Positions 1 through 9,244 of a DNA stretch of 64,000 nucleotides are shown here, piece by piece. A model generated the notes under the pieces. That model had not been told where the DNA came from and made no database searches. It worked only from the letters and a program-made list of their open reading frames with translations. The stretch is from PFJX01 sp964393825 (lineage in GTDB: Bacteria > Pseudomonadota > Gammaproteobacteria > Burkholderiales > Thiobacillaceae). Made by a program: the position numbers and the translations under genes. Each line of letters starts with the position of its first letter. Position 1 is the stretch's first letter. Location of the stretch: NCBI GenBank assembly GCA_964393825.1, contig CAYMUY010000007.1:48032-112031 (forward strand), written 5' to 3'.

Positions 1-270
1 CCGCAGGGGGCGGAACGCCTGGCGGATTTCCACGCCCGCGTGGTGGCCGCTTATGAGGACCTCCTGGCCCGCCACGCCGGCGGTCATGTCCTGGTGGTGG
101 CGCATGCCGGTGTGATGCGCATGGTGATCTGCCATGTGCTCGGCCTGCCCGCCGCGCAGGCCTACAGGATCAATGTCGCCTCGGCCGGCCTGGCGCGGGT
201 CAAGGTGGAGCAACAAGACTCGGGCCGGCTGGATACGTTGCAATGGCTGAGTCGCGGACCGCGGATGTAG
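1..270 (+). CDS. Histidine phosphatase family protein, C-terminal part (5' end outside window)
   Basis: The reading frame is open from the first base of the window and stops with TAG at 268-270, so only the last 89 codons are visible. The segment VVAHAGVMRM is the second-half histidine motif of the histidine phosphatase (phosphoglycerate mutase-like) superfamily, where this His completes the active site. The start carrying the catalytic RHG motif is missing. Family members in this size range include alpha-ribazole phosphatase (CobC) of cobalamin synthesis and general phosphoglycerate mutase-like enzymes. The C-terminus alone does not separate these, and no cobalamin genes are visible next to it, so no symbol is given. 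The downstream queF gene is convergent. Confidence 0.75.
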   Translation, partial: PQGAERLADFHARVVAAYEDLLARHAGGHVLVVAHAGVMRMVICHVLGLPAAQAYRINVASAGLARVKVEQQDSGRLDTLQWLSRGPRM

Positions 271-345
271 CGACCGGCTTCCAGACTCAGTCAGGTTCCC
301 CCATGCGGCGACGATGACGCGAGAAAGCCGCTCACCCGACCCGCC

Positions 346-765
346 TCAGCCGCGGGTGTTGGAGTTGCTGGCGAACTGGCTCAATTCGACGCGCGGCGCC
401 GGCTCCCAGCCAGGTTTGCGGTGCTCGGCCACGACATTGGTGAAAATGCCGCCGCGCACATAGAACTTGGCGGTCAGGCGCATGAAGCGGGGATCGGTGG
501 CGCGGACCAGATCATCGAGGATGCGGTTGGTGACGTCTTCATGGAAATGGCCTTCCTCGCGGAACGACCAGATGTAGAGCTTGAGGCTCTTCAGTTCGAC
601 GCAGCGCTGGTCCGCGATGTAGTCCAGGAACAGGGTGGCGAAGTCGGGCTGGCCGGTTTTCGGGCACAGGCAGGTGAATTCCGGGATTTCCATGTGGATG
701 TGGTAATCGCGACCGGGATTCGGATTGTCGAAGGTTTCGAGCGTCTTGCTGGGCAGGGTAGGCAT
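346..765 (-). CDS. queF: NADPH-dependent 7-cyano-7-deazaguanine reductase (preQ0 reductase)
   Basis: A 139-residue cytosolic enzyme that reduces the preQ0 nitrile to the preQ1 amine in queuosine tRNA modification. The motif FTCLCPKTGQPDF carries the catalytic cysteine, and ELKSLKLYIWSFREEGHFHE is the QueF-specific segment contacting substrate and NADPH. The length fits the short, single-domain (Bacillus-like) QueF type, not the long E. coli type. The frame is open back to an ATG at 822, but the ATG at 765 is preferred: the protein there begins in the normal family position, and a TATAAT-like -10 on the minus strand (804-799) lies between the two starts. It is divergent from smc, and the two share a short promoter region. 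Confidence 0.93.
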   Translation of the reverse strand: MPTLPSKTLETFDNPNPGRDYHIHMEIPEFTCLCPKTGQPDFATLFLDYIADQRCVELKSLKLYIWSFREEGHFHEDVTNRILDDLVRATDPRFMRLTAKFYVRGGIFTNVVAEHRKPGWEPAPRVELSQFASNSNTRG

Positions 766-836
766 GAGGGCGGAGAGAAAAAGTAGAATGCGGCGCGAAT
801 TATAGACGTTCACCCCTGACATCCCCGGTTCCCCCC

Positions 837-3800
837 TTGCGCCTCAAACATATCCACATCGCCGGCTTCAAATCCTTCGTCGACCCGGTGACCCTTCCCG
901 CCGGCGCGCAGCTGACCGGCATCGTCGGGCCGAACGGTTGCGGCAAGTCGAACGTCATCGACGCCGTGCGCTGGGTGCTGGGCGAATCGAAGGCGCGTGA
1001 ATTGCGTGGTGCCAGCATGCAGGACGTCATCTTCAACGGCTCCTCGGGGCGCAAGCCGGCCTCGCGCGCTTCGGTGGAACTGCTGTTCGACAACAGCGAT
1101 GGCCGCGCGGCGGGACAGTGGTCGCAATACGCCGAGATCGCGGTCAAGCGGATGCTGACGCGCAGCGGTGATTCCAGCTACTGGATCAACAACGTCCAGG
1201 TCCGCAAGCGCGACATGGCCGACCTGTTTCTTGGCACCGGCCTCGGCGGCGATGCCTACGCCATCATCGAACAGGGCATGATTTCCCGCATCATCGAGGC
1301 GAAGCCGGAGGAACTGCGTGGCTTCCTGGAAGAAGCCGCCGGGGTGTCGAAGTACAAGGAGCGGCGCCGCGAAACCGAATCGCGCCTGCGCGACACCCGG
1401 GAGAACCTGGACCGCGTCTCCGACATCCGCGAGGAACTCGGGCGGCAACTGGAGAAACTCGGCATCCAGGCCGAGGTGGCACGGCAATTCTTCGGACTCG
1501 ACGCCGAGCGCACCCTGAAGACCCGCTTTCTCTCGCTCACCCGCATGCGCGAGGCGAGGGGACGCCAGGCCGAGTTGGCGCGGCGCATGGAGGCCGCGCG
1601 CAACGAGATCGAGGCCAAGACCGCTGAATTGCGCCATCTGGAAGCTGAACTGGAAAGCCACCGTCTCGAGCAGTTCAACGCCACCGAAAGCCTCAACCAG
1701 CGCCAGGCGCATTTCTATGAGGAGAGCGGTGAGGTGGCGCGGGTGGAGCAGGAGCTGCGCCATCTGCACGCCACCCGCGAGCGTCTGGGCCAGGAGATCC
1801 GCCTGGCCACCGAGCGGCGCGCCGCGACCCGGCTCGAACAGGAGGCCGTGGCGGAAGAAATCGAACTGCGCGGCGCCGAACTGGAGGCGGCCGAGGAACA
1901 GGCGGAGATCCTCGCCGAGCGCGCGGCACAGGCCAGCGACAACCTGCCGGAGGTCGATGCCGCCTGGCGCGCATCGCAGGCCGCCGTCGCCGAGGTGCAG
2001 CGCGATATCGCGCAACTTGAACAGTCCATGCAACTGGAAGAGGCCAATGCCGCCCACGCGGAGCGCGCCATCAATCAGCTGAAGGCGCGCGAACTGCGTC
2101 TGCTGCAGGAACGGGAGCGGCTGACGGAAAGCGATGAGGCCGAGGTCGAGCGCCAGCACATGGCGCTGGAAACGGAACAGGAGCGGGTCGAGCGCCTGCG
2201 CGAGTACCTGGAAGTCGCGCGCGGCGAGTGGCCCCGGCATGAGGCGCGCCTGCGCCAGGCGCAGCAGGCGCGCGATGCGGCCAACCGCGAGTTGCACCGG
2301 CAGGAAGCGGAGATCGGCGCCCTGCGCAAAATGCAGGGCGCGACACAGCAGGCGGAAAGCGAGGGCGCGGCCTGGCTCAAGCGGCTCGGCCTCGATGCGG
2401 TGCCGCGCCTGTGGCAGCGGATACGTGTCGAGGACGGCTGGGAGACCGCCGTCGAGGCCGCACTGGGTGAAGCGATGGCGGCCCTGGCGGTGGAGGCCGA
2501 GGCGGCGTGGGCGGAACAGCCGCCGGAGGCGCGGTTCGAGCTGGTGCTCCCCGCCGTGGCCGCCAGCGAGGCCGGCGAGAGCGGGCTTGCTCCCGCGCCC
2601 GGCGGCGAGGGCGATCTCAATCCCCTCACCGATCTCATCCACACGGACGACCCGCGGATCGCCCGCTTCCTCGCCGACCGCCTCGCCCTGGCCTGGGCCA
2701 CCGACAACCTGCCGCACGCGCTCGCGCAGCGCGCTTTCCTGCCGCCGGGCGGCTTCATCGCCACCCGCGAAGGACATCGGGTCAGCCGCGACAGCCTGGT
2801 GTTCAATGCCCCGGAAAAGGGTCACCAGGGCTTGATCGCGCGGGCGCGGGAAATCGAACGCCTGGAACAGGCCCTGGAACTGGCGCAGGACAGCGTCGAG
2901 GCGGTGGCCGAGGAGGTGATGCAGGCCGAATCCGCCCGCGACACCGCGCGGCGCCAGGGTGAGGCCCTGCAGGCGCAGGTGACGCAGGCGCAGAACCAGG
3001 TGCATGAATTGCAGGTGAGCCTGGTCCGGGTGCAGGAAGCGGCGCGGCGGGTGGCGGAGCGGCGCGCTGGCATCGGAAAGGAACTGGATGAAATCTACGC
3101 GCAACTGGTCGTGGATGAGGCGGCGTGGAATGACGCCAGTGAACGCCAGCGCGAGGCCAGCCTGGAACATGAAGCGGCGCGCGAACGGCTGGACAGCGCG
3201 CGCGCGGCGCGCCAGGCCGCCGAGCAGAAGCTCCACGGCGTTCGGGAAAGCCTGCGCCAGGCCGAGCGCGAAGCCCAGGAGTCCGCCTTCCAGGTGCGCT
3301 CGCTGGGCACCCGTCTGAAAGAGCTGGGCGAACGCCGGCAAAGGGCGGCGGCAGGCCTGCTCGATCTGGAACGGGCTTTCACGCGGCTGGAGGCGGAACT
3401 GGAACAGGCGCGGGAGACCCCCACCCTGGCCGCCCTGGATGCCGCCCTGGCGCGCCGCCAGGAGGCGGAAACCGCGCTCACCGCCGCGCGCGAGGCGCTG
3501 GAAGGCGCCAACGCCGCCTTGCGCGACCTCGATGCGGCGCGTATCGGCGGCGAGCGTGCCCTGGAGCCGTTGAAGGAACGCGAAGTCGCGCTGGAACTGA
3601 AGCTGCAGGAGGCGCGCCTGGGCGAAGCCCGCTACGCGGAAGAACTGGAAGGCGTGGACGAGGCGGAACTCGATGCCGCTGCCACGGCGGCCGGCATCGC
3701 CGCGCGCGGCGAAACCTGGCTGAAGTCCGAGCTATCCCGGCTGGAGACGGAAATCACTGCCCTGGGACCGGTCAACATGGCGGCGCTGGACGAGCTGACG

Positions 3801-4373
3801 GCGGCAGCGGAACGCAAGCAGTATCTCGATTCCCAGGCGGAAGATCTGGAGACCGCCGCCAATACGCTGGAGGAGGCGATCCGCCGCATCGACGCGGAAA
3901 CCCGGGTGCGTCTGAAGGAAACCTACGACAAGGTCAGCCGCGAGTTCAAATCGCTGTTCACCGAGCTGTTCGGCGGCGGCGAGGCGCAGCTCACACTCAC
4001 CGGCGAGGAGATCCTGGATGCCGGCCTCACCGTGCTGGCACAGCCCCCGGGCAAGAAGAACAGCTCCATCCACCTGCTCTCAGGCGGTGAAAAGGCGCTC
4101 ACCGCGCTATCCCTGGTCTTTGCCTTCTTCCGCCTGAATCCGGCGCCTTTCTGCCTGCTCGACGAAGTCGATGCCCCGCTCGACGACAGCAACACCGAAC
4201 GCTACTGCGCCCTGGTCAGCAAGATGTCGGCGGAAACCCAGTTCCTGTTCATCACCCACAACCGCATCACGATGGAAATGGCGCACAACCTGGTCGGGGT
4301 CACCATGCCGGAACCCGGGGTATCGCGACCTGTGGCGGTCGACGTGGAGGATGCCATCCGGATGGCGGTGTGA
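837..4373 (+). CDS. smc: Chromosome segregation protein SMC
   Basis: A 1178-residue SMC ATPase, normal length for the family, that forms the condensin core organising and segregating the chromosome. The Walker A motif GPNGCGKSN lies at residues 31-39. Long heptad-rich coiled coils flank a hinge at roughly residues 505-665. The ABC signature LLSGGEKAL is near residue 1081 and the Walker B LLDEVDAPLDD near 1105. The start is TTG at 837, chosen because the family N-terminus (RLKHIHIAGFKSFVD) begins right there and no upstream ATG is in frame. ScpA/ScpB are not encoded nearby. The very high GC and alternating charged residues create long shadow frames on the opposite strand. It converges on the cytochrome gene with only 18 bp between the stops. 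Confidence 0.97.
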   Translation: MRLKHIHIAGFKSFVDPVTLPAGAQLTGIVGPNGCGKSNVIDAVRWVLGESKARELRGASMQDVIFNGSSGRKPASRASVELLFDNSDGRAAGQWSQYAEIAVKRMLTRSGDSSYWINNVQVRKRDMADLFLGTGLGGDAYAIIEQGMISRIIEAKPEELRGFLEEAAGVSKYKERRRETESRLRDTRENLDRVSDIREELGRQLEKLGIQAEVARQFFGLDAERTLKTRFLSLTRMREARGRQAELARRMEAARNEIEAKTAELRHLEAELESHRLEQFNATESLNQRQAHFYEESGEVARVEQELRHLHATRERLGQEIRLATERRAATRLEQEAVAEEIELRGAELEAAEEQAEILAERAAQASDNLPEVDAAWRASQAAVAEVQRDIAQLEQSMQLEEANAAHAERAINQLKARELRLLQERERLTESDEAEVERQHMALETEQERVERLREYLEVARGEWPRHEARLRQAQQARDAANRELHRQEAEIGALRKMQGATQQAESEGAAWLKRLGLDAVPRLWQRIRVEDGWETAVEAALGEAMAALAVEAEAAWAEQPPEARFELVLPAVAASEAGESGLAPAPGGEGDLNPLTDLIHTDDPRIARFLADRLALAWATDNLPHALAQRAFLPPGGFIATREGHRVSRDSLVFNAPEKGHQGLIARAREIERLEQALELAQDSVEAVAEEVMQAESARDTARRQGEALQAQVTQAQNQVHELQVSLVRVQEAARRVAERRAGIGKELDEIYAQLVVDEAAWNDASERQREASLEHEAARERLDSARAARQAAEQKLHGVRESLRQAEREAQESAFQVRSLGTRLKELGERRQRAAAGLLDLERAFTRLEAELEQARETPTLAALDAALARRQEAETALTAAREALEGANAALRDLDAARIGGERALEPLKEREVALELKLQEARLGEARYAEELEGVDEAELDAAATAAGIAARGETWLKSELSRLETEITALGPVNMAALDELTAAAERKQYLDSQAEDLETAANTLEEAIRRIDAETRVRLKETYDKVSREFKSLFTELFGGGEAQLTLTGEEILDAGLTVLAQPPGKKNSSIHLLSGGEKALTALSLVFAFFRLNPAPFCLLDEVDAPLDDSNTERYCALVSKMSAETQFLFITHNRITMEMAHNLVGVTMPEPGVSRPVAVDVEDAIRMAV

Positions 4374-4391
4374 ACGCCGTCCGCTGGGGGG

Positions 4392-4841
4392 TCAGCGCCG
4401 GATCTTGGTGGCCGGAACCTCGAAGCGGAAGGTGTCGTGGCAACCCGAGCAATACGTCATCAACTCGGCCATCTGGCTTTGTGTCAGGCTCATGTCCCCC
4501 TTGGTCTCCGCGTCGCGGGCGATGACTTGCAGCGCTTCCTGCATGCCGATCGCGATCTGGGTGAACGTTTCCGGGGCGTTGGACCTGACCCCGGCGGGGA
4601 GGCGATCGAGGAGGCCGGCCATGGGCAGGGTGGAAATGGCGACCGCTTTCATGTCCTTGCTCGACAGGGCATTGTGCATATTGAACAGGCCATGGAGAAA
4701 CTCACGCATTTCGTAGAGAACCTGATTGCGTTCTTGCGCGGTCACCATGATGGCGATGCGATTGTCCTGGGCGGTAGGGGACATCGCCAGGGCTTGGGTG
4801 GAGATACAGAGCAAGGCAATGGCGGCAAAGCGTCGGGACAT
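4392..4841 (-). CDS. Small periplasmic c-type cytochrome (cytochrome c'-like)
   Basis: A 149-residue protein with a Sec signal peptide (about residues 1-19, ending TQALA) and a single CSGCH heme c-attachment motif close to the C-terminus. A mostly helical 110-residue region precedes the heme motif. A C-terminal CxxCH in a four-helix-sized protein is the layout of class II cytochromes (cytochrome c' / c556), which carry electrons or bind small gases in the periplasm. The subtype cannot be settled by eye. The ATG at 4841 is preceded by GGGGAGA. The frame stays open much further upstream, but the signal peptide fixes the start. A TATAAT-like box on the minus strand at 4946-4941 may be its promoter. 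It is divergent from the GGDEF/EAL gene. Confidence 0.85.
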   Translation of the reverse strand: MSRRFAAIALLCISTQALAMSPTAQDNRIAIMVTAQERNQVLYEMREFLHGLFNMHNALSSKDMKAVAISTLPMAGLLDRLPAGVRSNAPETFTQIAIGMQEALQVIARDAETKGDMSLTQSQMAELMTYCSGCHDTFRFEVPATKIRR

Positions 4842-5007
4842 GAAGTCTCCCCAGTACGTCGATGAATGAACCTCGAAGACTACTCCCAACTCCTGTGATT
4901 GGAGAAGATCTGATCCCGCTCTCACGAGGGATCTGAAGCAATTATAAGTTGAGTGTGACCACAAGAGCCGCCAACATGACCGGAACTTTCGCCTCCAGCC
5001 TGCCGTT

Positions 5008-8007
5008 GTGCACCACACAAACCTCTCCCTGCGCCACATTCTACTGATCCGCATGGCCAGCCTGGTGGCGGGTACCGCGCTGCTGGTGGGGCTGGGTTTG
5101 ATGGTGCTCGGGCTGCGCCCGGTGAGCGAACGCATCGCGGAAAACCAGTTCCGCGCCGCGACGATACGGGTGGAGGCAAGTCTGGATGCGCTGTTCCAGC
5201 CCGCCGACAACCTGCTCGACATGGCCGTGGGGTGGCTTGCCGGCGAGGCGCCCAGCCTCGACTCGCCAGACGCTTTCAATCGCCTTTTTCAGCCGGTCTT
5301 GCGTGTCTTGCCGCAGGCCACCTCGTTCGTGGCCGGGACGTCGGAGGGACAGGCCTGGCTGCTGCTGCAGCAGGTGGATGGTTCCTGGCGCAATCGCATG
5401 ACCGATCGCGCGCGTTGGACGGATCGCCATCTCCTGATCGAACGCGACGCCAAGGGTCGCGAGACACGTCGCTGGCAACAACTCGATTACGATGCCCGAG
5501 AGCGTCCCTGGTACAAGGCCGCGGCCGCGAAACAGCCCGGCGAGATGGCATGGACCTCACCCTACCGCTTTTTCACGACCGGCGAGCCAGGCATCACCGC
5601 TTCGACCCGCATGCACCTGCGCGACGGGCGCGATCTCACGATCGGTCTCGATCTCAAACTGCGCGATCTGTCGCTCGCGACCATGAAGGCGCGCGTCGGT
5701 TCGAGCGGGATGGCACTGGTGCTGACTGACGACCATCGTCTGCTTGCCTTGCCGGCGATGCCGGCCGGTCAAGCGGAGGACGAATGGCGGCGGCAAATCC
5801 TGCGGCCGGCGACACAAGTGGGGATTGGCGCGCTCGACGCGGCACTGCGGGCATTGCCCGCGCGCGACACCGGCCGCGGCGCCGTGTTCGGCTTCCGCGC
5901 CGAGGGTGAGGCCTGGCTGGCCGGGATGTGGCCCTATCGGCTCGGCGAGCAGCATTTCTGGGTGTTGACGCTGGCGCCGGAGGCGGATTTCGCGCCGGAA
6001 TGGCTGCCCTTGCTGGGCGTGCTGCTTTCCGCCCTGGCGCTGCTGCTCGGCGCCGCCATGCTGTTGGCGCGTGGCCAGGCGCGCCGCATCGCCGAACCGC
6101 TCGAAGCGCTGGCCGCCACCAGTGAGCGGATCGGCAATCTCGATTTCTCGGACAGCCCGGCGCCGCCCAGCGGCATCGCCGAGATCGATCGGCTGGCGGC
6201 CGCGCAGGATGGCATGCGCGATCTGCTGCGGCACAACCAGTCCACGGTTTCCGCGCAGGCCGACGCGCTGCGCGCGCAGATCACCGCCTTGCATCAGGCC
6301 AAGGCCAGGCTGCGCGACAGTGATGAATACAACAAGGTGCTGTTCGCGGACTCCGGCATTCCGCTGGTGGTGCTGGAACCGGATAGCGGCCGCTTCATCG
6401 ACTGCAACGAAGCCGCCGTGCGCATCTACCGGATCGCCCATCGTGATGCCGTGCTCGGCCTGACTCCGGCCGATGTCTCGGCGCCACTGCAGGAAGATGG
6501 CAGCGACGCCGGCGAGGCGGCGCGCGCGCACATCGAGCAGGCCCTGACGCGGGGCTCGCATGTGTTCGAGTGGCGCCACCGCCGCCCCGATGGTGAGGAA
6601 TGGGACGCCGAGGTCCGTCTCATGACCTTCCACCATGCCGGCCGGACCTACCTGCAGTTCAGCCTGCAGGACATCACCGAGCGCAAACAGGTGGCGCGAC
6701 AGCTCGAATATCTCGCCTTTCACGACGTGCTGACCAGCCTGCCCAACCGCGTGCTCCTGCTCGACCGGCTGCGCCAGGCACTGGTGCTTGCGCGGCGGCG
6801 ACGGGGCGAGACCTGCCTGCTGTTGCTGGATCTGGATCGGTTCAAGGAAATCAACGATACCCAGGGCCATTCCGTTGGCGATGCCGTGCTGGTGGAAGTG
6901 TCGCGCGTCTTCCAGGCGGTGCTGCGCCAGGGCGAGTCGATCGCCCGTGTCGGCGGCGATGAGTTCGTCGTGCTGGCACCGGGCGCGGATCAGGCCGCCG
7001 CCGAGATGATCGCGGAACGTCTGGTGGCGGCCTTGAGAATCCCGCTGGAGGTGAAAGGCCAGTCGTTCTCGCTCGGGGTGAGCATCGGCATCGCGGGCAG
7101 CCCGGCCGATGGCGATACGGCGGAAATTCTCCTGCGCCATGCCGATATCGCCATGTACCGCGCCAAGGCAGCGGGGGGAGGCTACCGTTGCTACAGCGCC
7201 GACATGAGCGCTGGACTGGCCGAGCGCATGGCCCTGGCACGTGACCTGAAGGCCGAGTTGCGCGGCCAGAATGGAGACGGCGCACCCGCGCTCACCCTGC
7301 ATTTCCAACCCCAGGTGTCGTTGCGCGACCATGGCCTGGTCGGCGCCGAGGTGCTGCTGCGCTGGCGGCGCGGCGAGGCCATGGTCAGTCCGGCCGAATT
7401 CATCGCCATCGCCGAGGAGCGCGGCATGATGGGTGAACTGGGGGATTGGGTGCTGACCCGGGCCTGCCACCAGCTCAGTGCCTGGCAACAGGCGGGAACC
7501 CCGCTGCGCGGGCGCCTCGCGATCAATATCGCCGCGCAGCAGATCGAATCGGCGCTTTTCCCGGCGCAGGCCGAGGCCATCATCCGCGAGGCCGGTCTCG
7601 ACCCGACTCAATTCGAACTGGAACTGACGGAGAGCGGACTCATGCACAACGTCGATCTCGCCCTTGCCCATATCGTTCGGCTACAGGACAGCGGCTTCGC
7701 CTTCGCCATCGATGACTTCGGCACCGGCTATTCTTCCCTGGCCTATCTCAAGCGCCTGCCCGTGGACAAGATCAAGATCGATATCTCCTTCGTCCGCGAC
7801 ATGCTGGAAGACCGCAACGACCATGCCATCGTCCACACCATCATCGGCATGGGCCGCACCCTTGAGTTGACCATCATCGCCGAAGGCGTCGAAACCGAGG
7901 CCCAGGCCGGGGCGCTGCTGGCACTAGGCTGTGACGAGGCGCAGGGCTACCATTTCGGCAGGCCATTGCCGGCGGCGGCGTTCGCGCAGCGCTGGTTGTC
8001 GTCATGA
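5008..8007 (+). CDS. Membrane-bound PAS-GGDEF-EAL protein (c-di-GMP turnover)
   Basis: A 999-residue signalling protein. The N-terminal membrane helix (about residues 12-34) is followed by a periplasmic Cache-like sensor containing a DARERPWYK motif (about 40-325). A second helix (332-354), a HAMP-like linker, a PAS domain (about 440-560), a GGDEF domain (about 570-735) and an EAL domain (about 750-995) follow. The GGDEF active-site motif is intact near residue 649, so diguanylate cyclase activity is possible. The EAL signature reads EVL (about 780). Other phosphodiesterase segments (ELTESG, DDFGTGYSSL) are present, so hydrolysis of c-di-GMP also remains possible. The start is GTG at 5008 with no strong ribosome-binding site, so the N-terminus is somewhat uncertain. 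The likely ligand is unknown. Confidence 0.93.
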   Translation: MHHTNLSLRHILLIRMASLVAGTALLVGLGLMVLGLRPVSERIAENQFRAATIRVEASLDALFQPADNLLDMAVGWLAGEAPSLDSPDAFNRLFQPVLRVLPQATSFVAGTSEGQAWLLLQQVDGSWRNRMTDRARWTDRHLLIERDAKGRETRRWQQLDYDARERPWYKAAAAKQPGEMAWTSPYRFFTTGEPGITASTRMHLRDGRDLTIGLDLKLRDLSLATMKARVGSSGMALVLTDDHRLLALPAMPAGQAEDEWRRQILRPATQVGIGALDAALRALPARDTGRGAVFGFRAEGEAWLAGMWPYRLGEQHFWVLTLAPEADFAPEWLPLLGVLLSALALLLGAAMLLARGQARRIAEPLEALAATSERIGNLDFSDSPAPPSGIAEIDRLAAAQDGMRDLLRHNQSTVSAQADALRAQITALHQAKARLRDSDEYNKVLFADSGIPLVVLEPDSGRFIDCNEAAVRIYRIAHRDAVLGLTPADVSAPLQEDGSDAGEAARAHIEQALTRGSHVFEWRHRRPDGEEWDAEVRLMTFHHAGRTYLQFSLQDITERKQVARQLEYLAFHDVLTSLPNRVLLLDRLRQALVLARRRRGETCLLLLDLDRFKEINDTQGHSVGDAVLVEVSRVFQAVLRQGESIARVGGDEFVVLAPGADQAAAEMIAERLVAALRIPLEVKGQSFSLGVSIGIAGSPADGDTAEILLRHADIAMYRAKAAGGGYRCYSADMSAGLAERMALARDLKAELRGQNGDGAPALTLHFQPQVSLRDHGLVGAEVLLRWRRGEAMVSPAEFIAIAEERGMMGELGDWVLTRACHQLSAWQQAGTPLRGRLAINIAAQQIESALFPAQAEAIIREAGLDPTQFELELTESGLMHNVDLALAHIVRLQDSGFAFAIDDFGTGYSSLAYLKRLPVDKIKIDISFVRDMLEDRNDHAIVHTIIGMGRTLELTIIAEGVETEAQAGALLALGCDEAQGYHFGRPLPAAAFAQRWLSS

Positions 8008-8097
8008 CCGGCGATCACGCATGCGCATCGCGGTCAATGGTCTTATCCGGCTATACTCGCCGCGCTTTTGCTGGTTGTGACAACTTTTGCGATCTGT

Positions 8098-8715
8098 ATG
8101 GAACCCATTCCCCCCGAATCGAACGACGCCTACTACAGCACCTCGCAGGCCGCCAAGATGCTTGGTGTCTCGCTTGGGACCGTGCAGAACATGGTCGAGG
8201 AGGGCGTGCTCGACGCCTGGAAGACCTCGGGCGGCCATCGCCGTATCCGACGTGAATCGGTCATGGACCTACTTGCCAAGCGTGGCCGGACGCAGGTGGC
8301 GCCGAGCTCGGGCGAAAGCGGTCTGTCGGTGCTGATCGCGGAGGATGACGGCTTTCTGCAAAAGCTCTACCGCAAGACCATGGAAGCCTGGGGGCTGCCG
8401 CTTTCGATCGAGATCGTCGGCAATGGCTTCGATGCCTTGATGGTGGTCGGTCAGCGCGTGCCGGATGTGCTCATCGTCGATCTGATCATGCCGGGCATGG
8501 ACGGTTACGAACTGGTGCGCGCCCTGCACGGCAATCCGTCGCTGTCCCATACCGACATCATCGTGGTCAGCAGCCTCAGTCACGAAGAGATCGACAAGCG
8601 CGGCAGCCTGCCGCCGGACGTGCCGGTCTATTCCAAGCCCATTCCGTTCCACGAGTTGCACGGTTTCTTCCGCGCCAAGAATACCCAGAAGCTCAGGCAG
8701 CAACGCGGTCGCTGA
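8098..8715 (+). CDS. HTH (excisionase/MerR-like) - receiver domain response regulator
   Basis: A 205-residue cytosolic regulator with an unusual order: an N-terminal winged helix-turn-helix of the excisionase/MerR type (STSQAAKMLGVSLGTVQNMV, about residues 14-62) followed by a receiver domain (about 73-195). The receiver has the acidic pair (EDD), a phospho-acceptor Asp in VDLIMPGMDGYE (Asp128), the Ser/Thr switch (VVSSLS) and the conserved Lys (SKPIPF), so it looks phosphorylatable. No histidine kinase is adjacent; the GGDEF/EAL sensor ends 90 bp upstream. The ATG at 8098 is preferred to an in-frame TTG at 8068. A TATACT box at 8052-8057 could be its -10. The 3' end overlaps the convergent rhombosortase gene by 23 bp. 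Confidence 0.88.
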   Translation: MEPIPPESNDAYYSTSQAAKMLGVSLGTVQNMVEEGVLDAWKTSGGHRRIRRESVMDLLAKRGRTQVAPSSGESGLSVLIAEDDGFLQKLYRKTMEAWGLPLSIEIVGNGFDALMVVGQRVPDVLIVDLIMPGMDGYELVRALHGNPSLSHTDIIVVSSLSHEEIDKRGSLPPDVPVYSKPIPFHELHGFFRAKNTQKLRQQRGR

Positions 8716-9244
8716 GTCTTTCCGCGAGGACGCCCAGGACCAGGCCGGCGGCGTGGGCCTGCCAGGCGACGCGAACACCGTCGGGCAAGCCGGCCAGATC
8801 GGCGCCCACGCCCAGCGCATCGGCCAGCATCTTGCCGCACAACAGGGTACCGACCACGACGAGGGCCGGCCGCCAGCCAGGCTGGGCTCGCCATAGCCTG
8901 CTCAAGAGCATGCCGGCCAGGGCCATGACCAGACCGGAAGCACCGCGATAGCCGCTCATCTCCGGGGTGGCGAGCACCAGGACCCCGCTCAGCGCCAGTC
9001 CGATCAACAACAGACGCGGCAACACGTTGCCGCCCAGCGCATAGGCCAGCGCGACCAATGCGCATCCGTCCAGCAGCGCATGACGTGGCGAGTAGTAGAC
9101 CCAGTGGCCGCTCAGTACTCGCCAGAACTCGCCGTCGAGGATGGCCTCGCGACGGTATTCCAGGATCGCCGCCGCGCGCTCCGGCAACGCGGCGGCCGCC
9201 AGGCTGAGCACGCCCAGCCAGAGCCAGTCACGCCCGGCGGCCAC
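8693..9244 (-). CDS. rrtA: Rhombosortase (rhomboid-family GlyGly-CTERM protease)
   Basis: A 183-residue polytopic membrane protein resembling rhombosortases, small rhomboid-type intramembrane serine proteases that cleave GlyGly-CTERM tails. The serine motif RGASGL (Ser103) and a histidine in a late transmembrane segment (WQAHAAG, His164) form the expected catalytic pair. The upstream segment FWRVLSGHWVYYSPRHALLD matches the conserved rhomboid loop region. The start is taken as GTG at 9244, overlapping the end of the upstream lipoprotein gene by 17 bp; an in-frame ATG at 9304 would extend it by 20 residues into that gene. The neighbouring lipoprotein carries a GlyGly-CTERM-like tail, which strongly supports the assignment. 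The 3' end overlaps the convergent regulator gene. Confidence 0.85.
   Translation of the reverse strand: MAAGRDWLWLGVLSLAAAALPERAAAILEYRREAILDGEFWRVLSGHWVYYSPRHALLDGCALVALAYALGGNVLPRLLLIGLALSGVLVLATPEMSGYRGASGLVMALAGMLLSRLWRAQPGWRPALVVVGTLLCGKMLADALGVGADLAGLPDGVRVAWQAHAAGLVLGVLAERLSDRVAA

Noticed and set aside
810..3341. 843-codon open frame on the minus strand
   Set aside because: It lies entirely within smc, has no family motifs and reflects GC-rich codon bias. Similar long antisense frames at 5557-7671, 28718-30580 and 42703-47448 were rejected for the same reason.
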